A DNA stretch of 64,000 nt from Carya illinoinensis (lineage: Eukaryota > Streptophyta > Magnoliopsida > Fagales > Juglandaceae), in contig NC_056759.1 of the NCBI RefSeq assembly GCF_018687715.1, positions 7,146,501 through 7,210,500 on the forward strand. The letters run 5' to 3'. The translations under genes and the position numbers were made by a program. This document shows positions 33,811 to 46,822 of this stretch, piece after piece (position 1 is the stretch's first letter; each line of letters opens with the position of its first letter). The notes below the pieces were generated by a model. It was not told where the DNA came from. It saw only the letters and a list, made by a program, of their open reading frames with translations, and searched no databases.

Positions 33811-36800
33811 ACAATATAAAAATTTATAAAATAAATTACTCTATATATATACATGCGAATATTTTATAAAAATAATTTTATTTGATGTAATAAATTAAAT
33901 TTATAAATTTACTTTATTAATTTCTCTATCATCTTTCAACCAAAATTAAAAAATAAGGATCCTCTAGATCTCGTACTATATTTTAATAGTAAAGTACATC
34001 GTGAATTTATTAATATTCGACTATTATTTTTAATTGAATGGTTTAAATTTTATTGTCTCAACCTACAACTTGGTGAGATACAAATTAAAAACTAAATATA
34101 TAGAAAAGATAAGGGCCATTATGATAATAAGATCTCAATAATCGAACTTAAAAAAATTATGAAAAGATTATAAAAAATATATAATCTATCATTAGATTGA
34201 GAAATCTAAAAGATCCAAAGAAACACAAATATTCTTATAAATTCTTTATGTAACAAGCTATAATTTTAAAGAAAATATTGTGTAATAATTACTAATTTCG
34301 TTGCCTAACATTAATTGCTGCGAAATTAATTTGTAAACAACTTATTGAATAATATAAAATAATTATACTTATTATTACTATTTTTAGCAACATAAAAAAT
34401 TAGAAGCAATATGATCAAATATGATAATGATCATCAGCAAAGAGAAAAGCGAAAAAGTAAAAAGAAAAGAGTGGATGACTTGAAGAAGTGCCAAAGACAA
34501 TTAAATAGAATCCAAGGGTAGAAGAAAACGACTCGGTTACTTTGTAATAGAAAGCCTGGGGGAGTCTTGCTTAAGACACAGTAGATTCCCAAAGGGTATA
34601 ATTTTGGCCGTAGAAGATTAACCCCTCACCTTCCACAACCTTCCACACCTATAATTCTATAAAAAGAATCCGTAGTAGGTTTATTAAAATAAAATTTTTA
34701 AAAAAATATAATTTAATATGATAGATTATATATTTTTTACAATTAAAAAACTCTACAATAAATTATGGTAATTTATAAATTAAAAATTTTTATAATTTAT
34801 TTTATAAAAAAATTATTTATAAGTCGGTGTGAATAATATATGTAGTAAAGTGTTTACATAATATAAATATTTGATAAAAATAATTAAAATTTATATTTCA
34901 AATCTTTATGCCATGTAAATTTTAAGCTATGTAGATATTATATCCATACACATGATTAATATAAAAATAGAATAACTCTTTTACAAAATCTATCATTTGT
35001 GATAAATAAAATTCTTTCGTACACACGAAGCAAAGGCATGGAAAAGAATAAAGATGGAAGCTACACACGAAACTAATGAGTCTACAATATGGTAGCAATC
35101 ATTCTCACGATCTCAATATCCATATATCGACCATCGACCATTAATGTTTTTTAAGGTTTTTTTTTTTTTTTTTATTCAATTGTTTTTTAAGTTTAACTAT
35201 AAAATGCTAATTTCTTTCATGATTAAATGTGTGTATAGGAATACTAAAAGTATTTTTACACGTCTTTTCACGCGACATGCATGTGTACAGATTCGTACAT
35301 GCATGTGGGTACAACTTAGAGGGCATACAACTAAGGTGTTCCCCATGTATCGAGATGAAGATCATGTTTGTCATTATAATTCGTCCTTTTTTAACATTTA
35401 AGATAAGTTTAGATAGGGAATTAAAATGAGATGATATTAAAATTAAAAATTAAATAAAAATTTTAATCTCTTAACTTGCACAATAGATTGAAGGGAAAGA
35501 AAAAGTCATCTCCAACATACAATAATAATTCAGATTTCAATACAGTATTTTTTACATTTATCCATAAAATATGTAATAAATAAGTAACTAAAAGTAAATA
35601 AAGAGATATATAAGAATTTACGTAGTGCAGCATAATGTTTACGTCTACAGGTTATTTGGGAGTAAAATCTACTATAATTAGTGATTTTACAATTTCTCAT
35701 AACTTCATATATCTTACAATACAATTGAGGAATTTAGTCTATGCATAGAGAAGTGCCTTATCTAGAGGTCTATTTAATTTAAGTGATTGGATTCAACTTG
35801 CCTTGTAGAGTTTTTTCCTTTTAAAAGTCAGAGTCTCTTTACTTTTATAAGTTTGACTCTTTGAGTCAACTTGTCCTATATCTTCTTGATTTTATCTCTT
35901 AGTTTGATTTTCGATTTTATCCTGAGGCTAAATTATAGGCTACTGATTTAAACTTACAAAAATATTGTTACAATATTATTTATGTTCTAGGATTTAAAAA
36001 ATGTGAATTATTTATTGAATTTTGTTTAAGAATTTAAAAAAATTATAATGGTTAAATGAGATAAATTGATTTACTTCTTAAAAACAAACTAGGCATAATA
36101 TAGATGTACGTGTGTGATGCATACTTTTTTACGAGTAAAATAGAAACATTTGATCGAACGGTTTTTTTTTTTTTTTAAAAGTTATTAAATATCGAGAGAG
36201 AATAATGGTAGTGAAAGAAAAGATTGTTCAAAGGATAAGGACATCAAAGAACCTGTTGTTTCTAGGTGTTATCGATTTCTCTTTTTATGTTATGCATGCA
36301 CTTACAAATCCTTGGCTGGATTGCCAACAACAAAATGGATTGTCCAATATAAGTCGTGAAAGTGCAAGTTTGCTTTTAAAACAAGCTTCAAGAAGAAGAA
36401 GAAGAAGAAGTAGATTTTTTCTGATGGAGTCCAAAAGACTTATTTTAGACTTGCACGTCAAAACTCATACAAATAATTATTGTAATGAAATAAAAAAAGA
36501 TCGGCTAAAATTATTAAATCGCCATTTAATGTTACTCCTATTTTCCATTTTTGTCTCGGTTGTGCTTGAATAAAATAATATATATTTGAATATCAATATT
36601 TAAATTTTTAAGTATATTTATATTTACAATCATAAAATGTGTAAGCGTCTTTCAATTTTTTTAAAAAAATAAATAAATACAAAACCTATCTTGAAAAAAT
36701 AATCTTTTACTGATGAATTTTATTTTTTTAAAAGTGCGTACCACTTATACAATTTATAACTATATCTAGCATTATTCTTTTTCTAATATAATCTGAAATT

Positions 36801-38494
36801 TATAATTTTGTAAAGGTCAAAATCCAGATGCCACAAACTTCATATCTAAATTTGTATCTATAATCTAAACAAAACATTTAAATGCTGACTAAAATTCAAT
36901 AACTTCTCCCCACATTATAAGTTTGGGTATTAAAAAGTATTGAAGTATTTTATAAATAGTAGTAAAAAAATATATAAAAAGTAATATTATAATATTGAAT
37001 ATTATTAAAAAATAATAAATAGCAGCTAAATATATTAAAAAGTGTTGAGACACCAAAAACACACCAGATTCAAAAAGCATCATAAATTATCGATTTGGGG
37101 TATCGAGGAGGAAATGGGTTGCTTAATTTGATTGAAGCGCAAACCCATTGAGGTGTTAAAAAGAATCCATACACAAGTGCTTTTAGAGTTGAATTAGGAA
37201 TAGCTAGCCAACATCGCTAACTACCAAGCATAATTTTTTTTATGACTATATTTTGTGTTTTAGTTGATGTCTTATGGAATTAATGGTCAAAAAGACAATA
37301 AGTCCCTTCAAGAATTTTTATAATTTCACCAACACATGAGAAATGAACACTTGTGAATATAATATAAATATATATATTATACAATCCACGAAATATTTAT
37401 TTAGACATTTTTTTTTTTTGAGTTTTATACGAATTCTATAATTTGGCGTGAGAGAAATAGACACATATAATAAACCCAAAACATTTATAAACACTCAGGT
37501 GAATTTGTCAATTTACATTAAATTATAAATAAATACTATTTAATTTATTTTAAAAAATTTTATGTGCAGTTATTTTTATAAATTCTTTGTAAATTTTATT
37601 AATATGATTGATTGTATTATTTTTTAATATAAAATAATTATTTTTATCAATCACATCAATAAAATATACAAAAAATATATAAAAATGACTGTACGTAACA
37701 AAACTCATATATTTTATATGTCTATCTATTTGATTCTAAATTTTAGAGTTCAACCAAAAACTCAAGACGAACCAATCCTATCTATACTACCTACCATACT
37801 TCCTATTATTATAGTATGAACAAATTCATTCATAATATAATGGTGTATAAAATTATAAGATGAGTTTTGCTACATGTAAGCAAAGTCGCGCACTAGTTTG
37901 TGTATCAATACTAATTTATTTATATTTAAAATTTAAATTAACACTATTTTCAATAAATCTACTTTTTGATCAATCATATTAAATTAGTATACAAATTAGT
38001 GCATAATTATGTTTGTAACTAGACTTTTTCTTATAAGATAATATAATCGGTCCAATTAATCCAAACTAATAATAATTAAACTCAACGAATATATATAATA
38101 ATATAAAGTAGCCATTTGTCATTGGGGGATGGGTGGTTTGATGCAATCAGTCTAGCTGGCAAACTGGAATTTCCTTTTAGAATAAAACCTATCCATCTTT
38201 GGGTAAAAGTGACATCTAAACCCACTACATTAAACTAATGTACATTAATTTTAATTAGAAAACATATCAAAACCCAAAATTTAAAAGAAATAATTACCAT
38301 ACCTAAACCATTTTTTTTTTAGGTGAACTTTAAGCATTTATAATTTATTCCGATTTCCTAATTGAAATGCTGTCACAATCTATGCATAGTCAAAGTCGTC
38401 TATACAATCATTATGCTTATCGGAATAATTCCTATTGATTATAAGTGCTTGACGTTGATATCCTTGAAAGCTCCCAAATAATTATTATAGTTTG
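33811..38494. other. Gene-free AT-rich stretch
   Basis: I see MITE fragments, (GAA)n at about 36391-36411, and a family 3 MITE at about 37555-37710. The plus frame 36205-36573 has 122 codons but no family features, and its charged run (RRRRRR) comes from the GAA repeat. I do not call a gene here. Confidence 0.5.
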
Positions 38495-38967
38495 ATGTAA
38501 GTATAATGCAATTTACGGTGCATAAATATCGTGTAGTTATTTAAAAAAATAATAAAGTTTATTATAAAAAATTAATTTGTTAATATATATTTTATATTTA
38601 TTTATTTTTTTTAAAATGACTGCATGACGTTTGCTCACTCACAATTACAATTATTATTTCTCTTAATTTTATATCAACATTAATTATAATTAAAGAAATT
38701 TTAACTTAAATTAACTCATATATACAATGAAGACAGCTGAAAATAATTTATCTGATTTCTAATATGAAAATAAATATAAATTATTTAATCATTGTGACTA
38801 AAATGAAAAAGTTTAATACAGTCCAGCTTGGATTTGAGCCAATTCAAATGTCAGCAAAAACTTGGATGGTGGCTGATTCTTAATCAGCTAATTTCTTCTA
38901 TTAGGGTTCAATTAATTCTTAAAAACTCATTCAAATTGTAGTGGTTAGCTTGTTTTTTTTTTTTTTC

Positions 38968-39093
38968 AGAGCTAACACCCACACATATAAAACTATACCT
39001 AATCCAAACCAGGTTTCCATCTTTATTTACAGAGCTAACACCCACACATATAAAATTATATCTAATCCCATCCAGGTTTCCATCTTTATTTAT
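38968..39093. repeat. 63-bp tandem duplication
   Basis: Two units, 38968-39030 and 39031-39093, each starting AGAGCTAACACCCACACATA and ending CCATCTTTATTTA. They differ at a handful of positions. Because 63 is a multiple of three, the frames through them repeat on both strands. Confidence 0.9.
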
Positions 39094-42000
39094 CACCAGA
39101 AAGTCTTTACGTGGAGCAATCACTTCTCACTTACAGCATCTATAAGTTCTAGAAACTTTACCAACAAAATAAGAGAAAAAAATAAAATAAAATAAAAAAA
39201 TCAAGTGCATATATATCAGTTCTCGTGCTTATTTCAATTTTTTTTTTTTAAATCGTTAGTTTAAATTTGGTTGGTTTTAAGTTGATGAAAAATGGATAAC
39301 TGGCACAAAGTTATTTAAATTTTTATAAATTTAAAAGTTATTTAAACACTTTAAAGAAAAAGTATAAAGTTCGTCTTTTTTTTAAATAAAAAAATAAAAA
39401 ATTGCTGCTACTCAATCCCATCATTTTTCTCTTTCAAAGTTACCATCAGCTCAAATTAGTTTTTTTTTATTTGTTTTTTATTTTTATTTTTTAAATGTTA
39501 AAGAAAAAAATAAACTAAAGTAATTTTGAGGAGGCAAAATGATGGAACTAAGTTGCTAACTAGCATTATTCTTTTAAAAAAAAATCAAATTGAAGATTTT
39601 CCTAAAAAGTTCATAGAGCTAATATTACTGCGTGCATATTTAGGATTGTAGTAAAAAATATATCTTATAATTTTAAGATTTATAACTAATAACTTATATC
39701 ATAAGTTCTATAATTAAAAGGTTATTTACTGTTTAGTGATTATATATTTAAAGCACTTTCAATCATGTTACAATCGTTTAAAAACAAATTAAAAAATACT
39801 TTTTTATATAAAAATGACAATTATTTGAAATTTTAAAGACTAAAACCATATTCATAAAAATTTAAAAGTTGTAATTATTTAAAAATTTTATAAATATTTT
39901 CGTCCATTATCAATTTTTTTAAAATTTGAATTACATTTTCCATTATCAAGAAAGCACTTTTGTAAAATTCTACAATTAGTTGTAGGAGTGTAAATTGATC
40001 CGGTCTAGGGGGTGATGGATTGAAATCATTTTTCCTTAATCGGACCGGTAGCTTTTGGTCCAGCCATATTTTTAATATTTTTTTCCTTTTTTTCAAATAA
40101 ATTAAGAAAAAAATATTTAAATTATTAAATTAAAATTAAGTAAATTATTAACATAGATTATGTAACTAACTTATTAAAACAATATTTGATATAGTTAATG
40201 ATGATAAATCATATCAAAATTACATCATTAACTTATATAATTATTATATAAAAATAATATATTAAATTATTAAAAATATTTAAAAATATATATATATAAG
40301 GTTCAGTCCAGGGTCTAAAATTTGTAGAATCTAGGATTGGATCGAATATCAGTCTGTCTACATATTTTGAGATCGAGACTAACGAGTCCCAATTTCGATC
40401 CGGTCAGATCCAATTAGTTTCTCCCGTTTGTACCAACCGGTTTACCGCCCTAATTAGTTGTATTATTGAGTCGCAATTAGGTACGTACGTAGGTGCATTA
40501 TTGAATTTACGTAAAAAGTAATTGGACTGATTAGTTGAAGTGATTAGCACTTAACATGACCCGTAATTAGAAGCGTGTAAAATGTAAGGAAGAGTCAGTT
40601 TCATGATGTATTTATTACCCATTACGTGATAAAAATAAAAATCATAGCGCGTGATTTTTACCTTTCGTGAGAGACACATCATAATTGACCAAATATTTAT
40701 GCCTACTCCTCGCTTTTATTAATGGGTATTTTCTGTTAGTGTAATTTTCACCAAAAATGGAGAAGGAAAAAACTTATCAAAATACTCTATTTTTTGTTGA
40801 ATATTTTAATCATTTAGCATGAAGTTAAGTGAGATACAACGAATTAATATATAATTAAAAATAACAGGAAATAAGAATTTAATTGAAAATAATGAACGAG
40901 ATATTAATAATCATAAAAAAAAATTCTAAATAACTTTGCTACTTAATTATCCTAAAATGATGATAGAATAATCACTTTTTTGGTAAAAAATATATATGAC
41001 TATTTGTTTCTTTTGGGTTATTTGAAAGACAATTGACAAAGAGAAATGTCGATTTTAGGAATTGAAATAATTTTTTTTTTTAAATTTACATCATTTTACA
41101 TCAAAATTATCTTATTATAAAAAAAATTAAAATACAACAAGTCCAAAGTAATTTTTTTAAGGTTCACTCAGGAGATGTTTGTAAATAATTTCTATCTCAT
41201 TTCATTTTATTCAATCTCATTTTTTTTATAAAAAAATTATTTAAACAAAATTATTTTTAAATTAATCATTATAACTCTCTCAAACAAAAAATAATTCAAT
41301 TTTTTTAAATTTTAAAATAAAAATTATATTATAACAATATTTTAATTTTATCTAATTTTATATTTAACTTTTTAACTCTTATTTTTTAAAAAAATATTAA
41401 ATACTTAATTCAAATGATGTCATTATTATTCAAAAATTATTTATTATTATTCATAAAATTCGCCTATCTTATTTTCCAAACGTACTCTCTGTCTTTCACT
41501 GTTCCGCATGTCAAAGGACCTCAAAAGGCATTCTAAGGAATGTGAAGCTCGCATTTGTCAAATAAAAAGTCCAAAATTTTTTTTTTTATTGGGCTGAAAA
41601 TATGATTTTAAGAGATTGTTTTATTATTGACATCATTTATAGCGTTTTATGCTCTCACTTTTCCCTGCCGACGCAGTCCGACCCGAGGATCAGGGGGTTC
41701 TGTAAAACGTGGTTGATTTACCGACACGTGTCCATGAAGGTGTCACTGCGGAGTGGGGAAATGTGGTCCCCACTTCATTGAAAAAGACCACTTAACAGTT
41801 AAACGTTGATACTTGTGGGGTGGAGGGGGACCACGTGTCTTTTTTATGTACATCATTGGATGCTGCCCTCTTCGTTTTGGGTACTGTCCTGTTCTGTCTC
41901 ACAGTGCACTTACACCTAAGCCCCTCGATCAGAAATGATACTTTCTCATCTTTCCAGAAAAGATAAAACAAAAAAAACCAGTCATGTTTGACCCTTCTGT

Positions 42001-43432
42001 GTTTTTAGAGAAAGCATCGTTATTTACGCTATGTGTATTTATTTAAAAAAATATTATGTTTATTATTTACAAATAAACTTCTTAATATAAATTTTAGATT
42101 AACTTATTTTTTAACATCAAAATTATTAATACAAGTCTCGTAAATATCTTTATAAAAAATAAACTTATTTTAAAAATTATAAGAAAATTTTATTTTTTAA
42201 TAGAATCTACTTTTTTTATAAAGAATTTATACAAAATTTATTGTTTAAAATTTATACTTTACATTACTATTTTAAAAAATGTGCTTATAACTTACATATC
42301 CTTAAAAAATATAAATAATAGAATTCGTAAACGCTACAGACTCTATTAGAAAAAGAATGAGTTTTATTACTAAATTTTTTTTATGTGAGTTTTATATTTA
42401 TAATTTATCTTTTTTTTAATGAAAATACATTATATTTATATATTTTATAAATATATTTAATTTTTCTATATTTATAGATTTAGCATTCCTCTTTAACCGA
42501 AAATAGCATCTTGGATATAGGTGTTAGAAGTAAATATTTGATGCCGACAATCGAAACTAATAAATTATATTTTCTCCTTAAAAAATATATAGTGCCATTA
42601 CAATTATTTGATACGAGACGGCTTCTTAGAGAAGTGGGCACCGTACGGTCCCGTTTGAATCAGAAAGAATATCATTTTATTTTATTATTATAATTTTTTA
42701 AAATTTTTATATAAAATACAATAAATAATTTAATTTTAAAATTTTAAAATAATAATAATATTAAAAAATAATATTTTATTTAATTTTTATATTTTATATA
42801 AAATTATTTTATTTCTTCCCATCTCTAAATCCAAAATAAGCACCTGTTCTTATCCAATCAATGCGCCATTCAATAACATCAAGACTCGTATCAATAATTC
42901 GAATGTGTCCATCAGCTACTTGCCCCATTTCCCGAGGAGTCCAATCCGTCTATTTCTTTTTTTAAAGGGTAGCGGGTAGCGATAGCCTTACCATCTTATT
43001 ATTATTCATCCACTGCTTAAATGTATTATAAATTTTTTTATTTTTATTTTATTTTTTAAGTATTTTTTCAATATTCTTAATTATTAAGAAAAAATTTAAA
43101 AAAATATAATTTTACTAATACTCATTTTCTTAATCATTAAATAAAATAAAAAATAAAAAAAATTCAAATATAAAAAGAGTAATAAATGAATTGTAATGTA
43201 GTAGTAAGTATATCATTTTCCTTTTTTTAATACCTTTATATTAAAATTTTTGAATTAAAATTTTATAAATTAAATTATTTACATAAATAGTGTGTAGTGT
43301 AAAATTTTTTAAATAAAATTATTCTATATATACTTTTTATTATTTTTAGCTTTAATTATTGACTCATAGTTTTTTCTCTCTTCATAACAAATGATCAAAT
43401 AATAACTATACCATATTTTGATATGAACAAAA
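39094..43432. other. Gene-free stretch with one GC-richer island
   Basis: It contains a relative of the copy-A insertion (about 39640-39960), family 1 MITEs (about 41172-41490, 42650-42840) and an island at 41640-41960 described separately. No gene recognised. Confidence 0.5.
41725..41837. promoter_or_regulatory. Pair of G-box/ABRE-type CACGTG sites
   Basis: GACACGTGTCC (core 41725-41730) and CCACGTGTCT (core 41832-41837) lie 107 bases apart in a GC-richer island without an obvious gene on either side. bZIP and bHLH factors bind such sites; the role here is unproven. Confidence 0.4.
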
Positions 43433-43566
43433 ATTTTATGTGCAGTTATTTTCGTGATTTTTTTTTGCATTCCAGTGATATGATTGATTGGATATTAAAA
43501 AAAATTAATCCAATCAATCATATCAGTAGAGTGTGCAAGAAGTACGCAAAAGTGACTGTATGTAAC
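43433..43566. mobile_element. Foldback MITE (family 3) with a perfect stem
   Basis: TGATATGATTGATTGGAT (43476-43493) and its exact reverse complement (43508-43525) are separated by 14 AT bases. The outer arms (TGTGCAGTTATTTTCGTG, CAAAAGTGACTGTATGTAA) also pair loosely. Confidence 0.65.
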
Positions 43567-44487
43567 ATTGCTCTTTGATGAAAACTATTTTAATTATAAA
43601 GAGATTTTATAAAAAAATTATAAAATAATATAATTTAATATGATATATTAAATTATAAAATTATTTTTATTATAATATAAATTTAGCATATCACATAAAA
43701 TGACGTTAGGTTATACTTTATTTATTATATTTTAAAAATCTCATCGTCGAGATATTTAAGTAGCTTTTTATACTTTTTTATCAGAATACGTGACATAGAT
43801 TTTCAGGTTATTTAATTAAATTGTTTAATGATAGAGAAACTTTGACGAGGTTGGTTGGTTGGCATCTTTTTGCTCATAGATTCTATGGTGAGGTACTTCA
43901 TTCCGATCAACTGAATAGGGTTGTCCTTTTTGGAGTAACTGGGTACGTACAATATAGGCATCTTTTATTATCGCTGCGTCGCCATTTAGTAATTAGTATG
44001 GTTCAATTCCGACCAATTGTTATGGTTTAATTTCCAGCAATTGAGATTCGTACAATTATTTTTAATTTAAACATACGAAATAGATACAAATTTATATTTG
44101 TATTACAATGTGGTTCATGTATTTTATCATAAGATGAACCTTATTACATTAAATATTAAAACTTATATTGATTACGGATAGCATTTAATACAATAAGTTT
44201 TAGAAATTTTTTTTATATAATATTAAAATATACAAATCTCGCATACTTTATTTATAAAAATAAAAAGAATTTAAAACTTACGTGAAAAATCATTTTTTTT
44301 TTTTATAGTAGATCATGCTTTTTTAAAAAAGTATACATATTAAAATTGCAGTCTACATCTAATATTACTCTAAAATTTAAATAATACGTCTATTTCTTTT
44401 CAAATTAGTAAATTAAACATATTTAAAGCAAGAAATTATAGCTAATGAGAGTTCTCTAAGATGATATAGACTAACAATTATATTATC

Positions 44488-44951
44488 TTAGAGCACTTTT
44501 ATTAGTTTGGCTAAAATTTAACTTTAATCAAATTTAGTTAATAACACACTTAAAACACCCTACATTGAATTAGGTATGTCTATATAAATTTAGAAATTAA
44601 CTACAATAACTCACTAAATATGTGGGTGTACAGTAACTTAGCCAAACATTATAATATTCATTTATTAGTCATCACACCTAATATGTAGGTGCCCATTTTT
44701 TATTGACATGAACAAAGTATGTTTTTGCTTTATTAATTTAATTAATATATAATTATTAATAACATTTAATTAGTTGTGATAAAAAAAAGTTAAATAAAAA
44801 ACGATTAAATTTATAATATTTTATTGTTTTATAAAAAATAAATAGATAATTTAATATAAAGATTGGATTTAAATGAAATACATAAATATAAACTTATGTG
44901 ATATTGATTAAAATTTAAATTTGCATATGGCGTCCCATCAGAATGCTCTAA
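44488..44951. mobile_element. MITE with TTAGAGCA ends
   Basis: It starts TTAGAGCACTTTTATTAG and ends with the inverse of TTAGAGCATTCTGATGGG, about 14 of 18 bases matching. The TTA/TAA edges would suit a Tourist- or hAT-like MITE. It is non-coding; the minus frame 44829-45146 straddles its end and is not a gene. Confidence 0.5.
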
Positions 44952-45780
44952 CTGGACTATAAGGCTAGGGAGAAAATATGCTGACAGAAAGTCAAAACTT
45001 TGATTGACGACAGTGTTTGTCATTTTAGGAACTGAAAAACTGGTTTTCAGGCCAGAACTGACATATTGTTTTCTCGTGGGCATGCAATAGAAGAACCCGC
45101 CCCTCTGTACGCAATTAAAGTCCATGAATTCCAATTCAGATGTCATGCTTATCTATGATGAGAACAGATCAAATATCAAAAAACATAAATATATTATTTA
45201 ATAAAGTTCATATTAATAATATATTGTTTGATCTAATGTTATAAAAATTAATGTTACATATAATTGTAATTGTAAGTCTCGCACACATCTTTAAAAAAAG
45301 ACAGTTGCTAGAGTCATCGAGAAAATTTACTGATGATTTGTACTGATGGTAAAATTTTATTTTTTAGTTTTTTAAAGTATTTTTCAGGTACTTAAAAATA
45401 AATAAAAAATATACAAACATAATACTAAAAAATAAATAAATAAAAATTCTAAAAGTTAATGTTTATATTTTAATTTTTAAAGTTTTTACTGCAAATAATT
45501 TTGTCAAGAAATACCAAACGCATGAGCTGTAGTAACGGTGGTCCAAAGTCGTAAAAGCATAATATATAACTTATTATAATATAAAAGAACGGGTATCAGC
45601 TCAGCTGTTGCTTCCGCCACAAGGGCCGGCCGTGCGGAACCCCCTCGCCATTACTAAACTTCTAAGGGGCAAATACGTCAAACAACCGAACCAGCGATGA
45701 TAATATTTATTTTTACTATTTTAGTGACAATTACGGAAAGAACAAAAATCGAATTTTTATTTTTTTATTTTTAAAAAAAG

Positions 45781-45806
45781 GTGTGGGGGTGGGGGCGGGG
45801 GTTTGG
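45781..45806 (+). promoter_or_regulatory. G-rich tract upstream of the FPP first exon
   Basis: Three runs of five G separated by single bases (GGGGGTGGGGGCGGGGG) just upstream of the FPP homology start. It could form a G-quadruplex of two or more tiers. It is absent from the distal copy at 3551. Confidence 0.4.
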
Positions 45807-46046
45807 AGCTTTTCCAACGTCTTGCCTTTTAAGTGACACCTACCACTGCTACAATCACCTCCGTCGCCAGTTCCATCTCCTCCCCCACCTCTCTTCCTTT
45901 CTCTCTCTCTAAAACTGAAACCATAGAGGATCGAAACCTGATTTTTGGATCTCCCATTGCTCTACCTTGGAAAGCACGGCCTTCTCCAATATCGTCCACT
46001 CCTTCCATATTATCTGAGAGCATCTCCCGAAGCTGCATTTCTTTCG
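45802..46046 (+). other. FPP 5' untranslated first exon and upstream region
   Basis: This region is conserved with the remnant at 3551-4945 and contains a CT-rich leader (CTCTCTCTCTC near 45899). It ends at TTTCG followed by a GTAAGC donor at 46047. The matching acceptor is probably the AG at 46799-46800, 22 bases before the ATG. The transcription start is not determined. The short frames here are not proteins. Confidence 0.65.
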
Positions 46047-46822
46047 GTAAGCTTCTTTTTTTCCCCGGACGTATTGTTTGTGTGCTCGTGTGTGAACCAG
46101 TGGAGTCACCGAACCGACAGTTTAAGAAGTGGATGTAGAAGCGTCTGATTTGTGTTTTTGTTTCTTAAAAAAAATTAAATTTATCCATTCTGTTTTCCGA
46201 AACCATTTACTTTATATTGGAGTTCTTACTTCTCTTTTTTACTTCTTTTTTTGCCCGTTGTCGTCTTTGATTTATTCAGTGGAGATTGAAATAAATTTCT
46301 ACCTTTTTTTTATTGTTTTTTAATTCAGGTTTTGACAAATATCAATTTTGCTTTGTTATCGTGTTTGTATTGGTGTTACTCGTCTAAAAGTTCTTCATAG
46401 TGTCTCTGAATATTTGGATCTCAATTGGCTGAGAAGGATATTAAATCTTCTAAAACTCGATGAGTAAACTAATGGTAATATTTATTATTTAATTTCTCAA
46501 CGTGTACGATACTGTTTCTTATTCTATACTCATTTGACTGTTATGAAATGTCTTCTGAATTATTGGAGATCTTCGGCAGCAAATTACTATGTAAATAGAT
46601 CTTGATAACTGACTTCGTTGCTTTGGCATGCGTCCTAATTTGATAAAATGCACCCTTGTTGATTGAGACCTGAGAAAATTCTAAGCACTTCCTCTTGGCT
46701 CTGAACCATTCTACTGTTAATTGCATGGATGCCTTTCTGGTTTTTACCCCAGGTGAAACTTTGTAAATTGTCTGAGTTATTTTCCCGAATTAACTCGCAG
46801 TTGTGCAAATCTTACTATCTAG

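Noticed and set aside
36205..36573. 122-codon plus frame with an Arg run
   Set aside because: The Arg run comes from a GAA microsatellite; the rest resembles translated AT-rich spacer.
45833..46148. Short frames in the FPP first exon
   Set aside because: They end in or cross the intron and have no family; the region fits an untranslated leader. A small upstream frame effect cannot be excluded.
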